This document shows, one piece after another, positions 62,058-64,000 of a stretch of DNA of 64,000 bases. The notes below the pieces were generated by a model. The model saw only the letters and a program-made list of their open reading frames with translations, did no database searches and was not told the origin of the DNA. The stretch is from SCGC-AAA076-P13 sp965656035 (lineage in GTDB: Bacteria; Pseudomonadota; Gammaproteobacteria; Magnimaribacterales; D2472): NCBI GenBank assembly GCA_965656035.1, contig CBFHIO010000001.1, positions 4,903 through 68,902 on the forward strand, written 5' to 3'. The position numbers and the translations under genes are program-made. Positions within the stretch are counted from its first letter, which is position 1; each line of letters begins with the position of its first letter.

Positions 62058-63248
62058 TTATTTTTTATTAACTTCTGTCCACGTTGATGTACTTTTTCCT
62101 AGGAGTTTTATAAAGCCTGCTGACTCTTCAATACTCCATGAAGCAGACTGAGCATACACAGCATCCTTGCTTACTAAAATCTTTTTTGAGTCAACTGCAA
62201 CAGCTTCAACTTTTCCAGCAGTCAAAAGCACTGTTACTTTTCCAGTTACTGGTTTTTGAATATCTTCAAGAAAACTTTCAAGATTTTTAGTTAAAGGGTC
62301 AAAGTAAAATCCTCCGTAAACAAGCTCTACCCACCTTTTACCAATAATTGGCTTAAAATTATTTTGTTTATCAGTAAATATAGCTTCTTCTATTGCTCTA
62401 TGAGACCTTTGTAATATAGATATGCCAGGCGATTCAAAAAGAAACCTGCCTTTAATACCTATAATAGTATCTCCTGCAAACAACTCTCTTCCGATTCCAT
62501 ATTTACCACCAATTTTATTTAACATTCTTAATAAATCTGGTCCCTTCATAGATTTACCATTTATTTTTTTAGCCTCACCTTTGGAGAATTCTATTTCGAG
62601 CTTTTTGGGTTTTAATGGGTAGTTATCTGGGGTGTTGCAAAGAATATAACTTTCCTTTGATGGCTCCTTCCAATCATCAATCTCTGAACCAGAAACAGTA
62701 GCACCCATAAGATTTTCATTAACACTGTACTTAGTATTGAGAGTAGAAACTTTAAATCCCTTATTCTTAAGATATTCTTGTTCATACCCTCTTACATCAG
62801 TAACTTTATTTTGTATTTCTCTAATTGGTGTAATTATTTTGTAACTTCCAAAAGCTTGAATAGATAAATCAAATCTAACTTGGTCATTACCCATACCTGT
62901 ACAGCCATGAGAAATGTACTTTGTATTCAATTTCTTACAAAGCTTTATAGCTTCTGAAACAATAAGATATCTGTCAGAACAAAGCGCTGGATATTTGTCC
63001 TGATATAAAGATCCAGACCAAACCAACGGTTTAATTATCTCCTTCCAAAGACTTGTCTCAATGCTAATATTTATATGTTTTTTTGCGCCTAATTCATAAG
63101 CTCTGTTTGAAATCTTTTTCTCTTCATTTGAAGATGTTCCGCCGCTGTTAACAAAGATGGTGTGAACTTCAAAGCCCTGATCAATAAGATACGGGACACA
63201 AAAACTCGTATCTAAACCTCCAGAAAATGCTAAAACAATTTTTTTCAT
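62058..63248 (-). CDS. argG: Argininosuccinate synthase
   Basis: Joins citrulline and aspartate with ATP. It has 396 residues, the usual length. The N-type ATP motif is LAFSGGLDTSFC (residues 5-16), followed by SHGCTGMGNDQVRFDL and KYSVNENLMG. It directly follows argF' with a five-base gap and abuts argB. Confidence 0.95.
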   Translation of the reverse strand: MKKIVLAFSGGLDTSFCVPYLIDQGFEVHTIFVNSGGTSSNEEKKISNRAYELGAKKHINISIETSLWKEIIKPLVWSGSLYQDKYPALCSDRYLIVSEAIKLCKKLNTKYISHGCTGMGNDQVRFDLSIQAFGSYKIITPIREIQNKVTDVRGYEQEYLKNKGFKVSTLNTKYSVNENLMGATVSGSEIDDWKEPSKESYILCNTPDNYPLKPKKLEIEFSKGEAKKINGKSMKGPDLLRMLNKIGGKYGIGRELFAGDTIIGIKGRFLFESPGISILQRSHRAIEEAIFTDKQNNFKPIIGKRWVELVYGGFYFDPLTKNLESFLEDIQKPVTGKVTVLLTAGKVEAVAVDSKKILVSKDAVYAQSASWSIEESAGFIKLLGKSTSTWTEVNKK

Positions 63249-63253
63249 TTTTA

Positions 63254-64000
63254 TTATTCCTTTAGTAAAGTTGAAAGAAGTGATTTTTGAACGTGCATCC
63301 TATTACCTGCCTCTTGAATAGCAACACAATAGTCTGAATCCATTACTTCGTCGGTGGCTTTGATATTTCTTCTTAGAGGCAAACAATGACTAAATAAAGC
63401 ATCATTTGTTTTTGACATTTTTTCTCCATCAACTATGAAATGTTTAAAGCCATCTCTAAGAATTTTTTCTTCCTGAGGATTGCCGTAGTAGGACAAAGAA
63501 CCCCAGCTTTTAGCATAAACAATATCTGCATTTTCATATCCATAGTCGATATCATGGGTGATTTCAAATTCCATATTATTTAATGCACAGCTTTTTTCTG
63601 CTTCATTAATATAATTCTCGTGAAGGATATATTCTTCTGATGGGCACAGTAGCTTTACGTTCATACCAAATTTGCTTGCAATTAATAGTGAAGAATTTGC
63701 TACGGCTGTATTTAAAGATTTTGGGTGGTATGTCCAAGTTAAAAGATAGTCTTTTCCTGTAAGGTCTCCTAAGTTTTCTTGCATTGTTAAAATATGTGCT
63801 AGCTCTTGGCAGGGATGAGTAATAGTTTCCATGTTAATAACTGGAACAGAAGCATATTTTGCAAAACTATTAATTACGTTATCAGATAAATCTTCCTGTA
63901 AATTTATAAATTTTGGGAATGCTCTAATTGCAATTAAATCACAGTAATCTGAAAGCACTTTTGCAACTTCTATTATGTGCTCTTCAGAATCTTCATCCAT
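63254..64000 (-). CDS. argF': N-acetylornithine carbamoyltransferase, 3' part (runs off the window)
   Basis: The C-terminal 248 residues are visible; roughly 90 N-terminal residues lie outside. ITHPCQELAHILTMQENLGDL, LTWTYHPKSLNTAVANSSL, VYAKSWGSL and FSHCLPLRRNIKATDEVMDS match the N-acetyl- and N-succinyl-L-ornithine carbamoyltransferases (Xanthomonas AOTCase, Bacteroides SOTCase) and not ornithine carbamoyltransferase. By operon context with an acetylglutamate kinase/synthase, acetylornithine is the likely substrate. The residue that separates acetyl from succinyl specificity lies in the missing N-terminal part. Confidence 0.85.
   Translation of the reverse strand: MDEDSEEHIIEVAKVLSDYCDLIAIRAFPKFINLQEDLSDNVINSFAKYASVPVINMETITHPCQELAHILTMQENLGDLTGKDYLLTWTYHPKSLNTAVANSSLLIASKFGMNVKLLCPSEEYILHENYINEAEKSCALNNMEFEITHDIDYGYENADIVYAKSWGSLSYYGNPQEEKILRDGFKHFIVDGEKMSKTNDALFSHCLPLRRNIKATDEVMDSDYCVAIQEAGNRMHVQKSLLSTLLKE

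Overview
The window is a gene-dense, AT-rich stretch of a bacterial chromosome with no plasmid, phage or insertion-sequence genes. Gene content (tig-clpP-clpX-lon-hupB-ppiD, hda, sbcB, dnaX-recR, DUF2066/DUF2069/DUF3108/DUF4389 families, TonB receptor, ibpA with a thermometer leader) points to a Gammaproteobacterium. The low GC, overlapping genes and near-absent spacers suggest a streamlined marine lineage such as SAR86. That assignment is inference from style and content; no rRNA gene is present to confirm it.

Layout. 1-923: 5' part of a TonB-dependent receptor. 1037-3589 (minus): gltX, dnaQ, rnhA, divergent from gloB and mltD (3612-5857). 5854-9239 (minus): a peptide ABC transporter with two permeases and a binding lipoprotein but no ATPases. 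9241-17236 (minus): the proteostasis block tRNA-His, tig, clpP, clpX, lon, hupB, terminator, ppiD. 17341-25329: a Glu/Leu-type dehydrogenase, a GST, trhO behind tRNA-Pro and tRNA-Arg, folD, gpsA, htpG, and a DUF4149 gene behind tRNA-Val and tRNA-Asp. 25408-34507: carbonic anhydrase, EamA exporter, xseA, M23 peptidase, TlpA-like lipoprotein, wrbA, DUF2069, sppA, hda, pgsA-like, DUF2066. 34531-40927: purM, purN, DUF3108, dcd, recR, dnaX, recX and two envelope proteins. 41030-49646: ibpA with a ROSE-like leader, a DsbD/ScsB-like reductase, several membrane proteins, a serine beta-lactamase-like protein, and a three-gene cassette of two single-span microproteins plus a type-1 copper protein. 49651-57183: tRNA-Val(GAC), a candidate small RNA, sbcB, acyl-CoA dehydrogenase, LysR regulator, SDR, cation exchanger, thioredoxin and AMP nucleosidase. 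57226-64000 (minus): an MFS transporter and an arginine operon argF'-argG-argB/A-argC-argH.

How it works together. The arginine genes encode the acetylated route known from Xanthomonas: a kinase fused to an acetyltransferase domain and an N-acetylornithine (not ornithine) carbamoyltransferase. The proteostasis genes lie in their usual order. All eleven convergent gene junctions overlap or are separated by five bases or fewer. Several divergent starts have a -10-like hexamer 5-7 bases before the ATG, suggesting leaderless mRNAs. Three tRNA transcripts run directly into protein genes.

The least explained items are the copper-protein cassette (48816-49646), the small-RNA candidate (49831-49940) and a frameshift signal inside dnaX (38483-38511). 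Starts were corrected from the longest open frame where a tRNA, terminator, signal peptide or coupling overlap decided the case.
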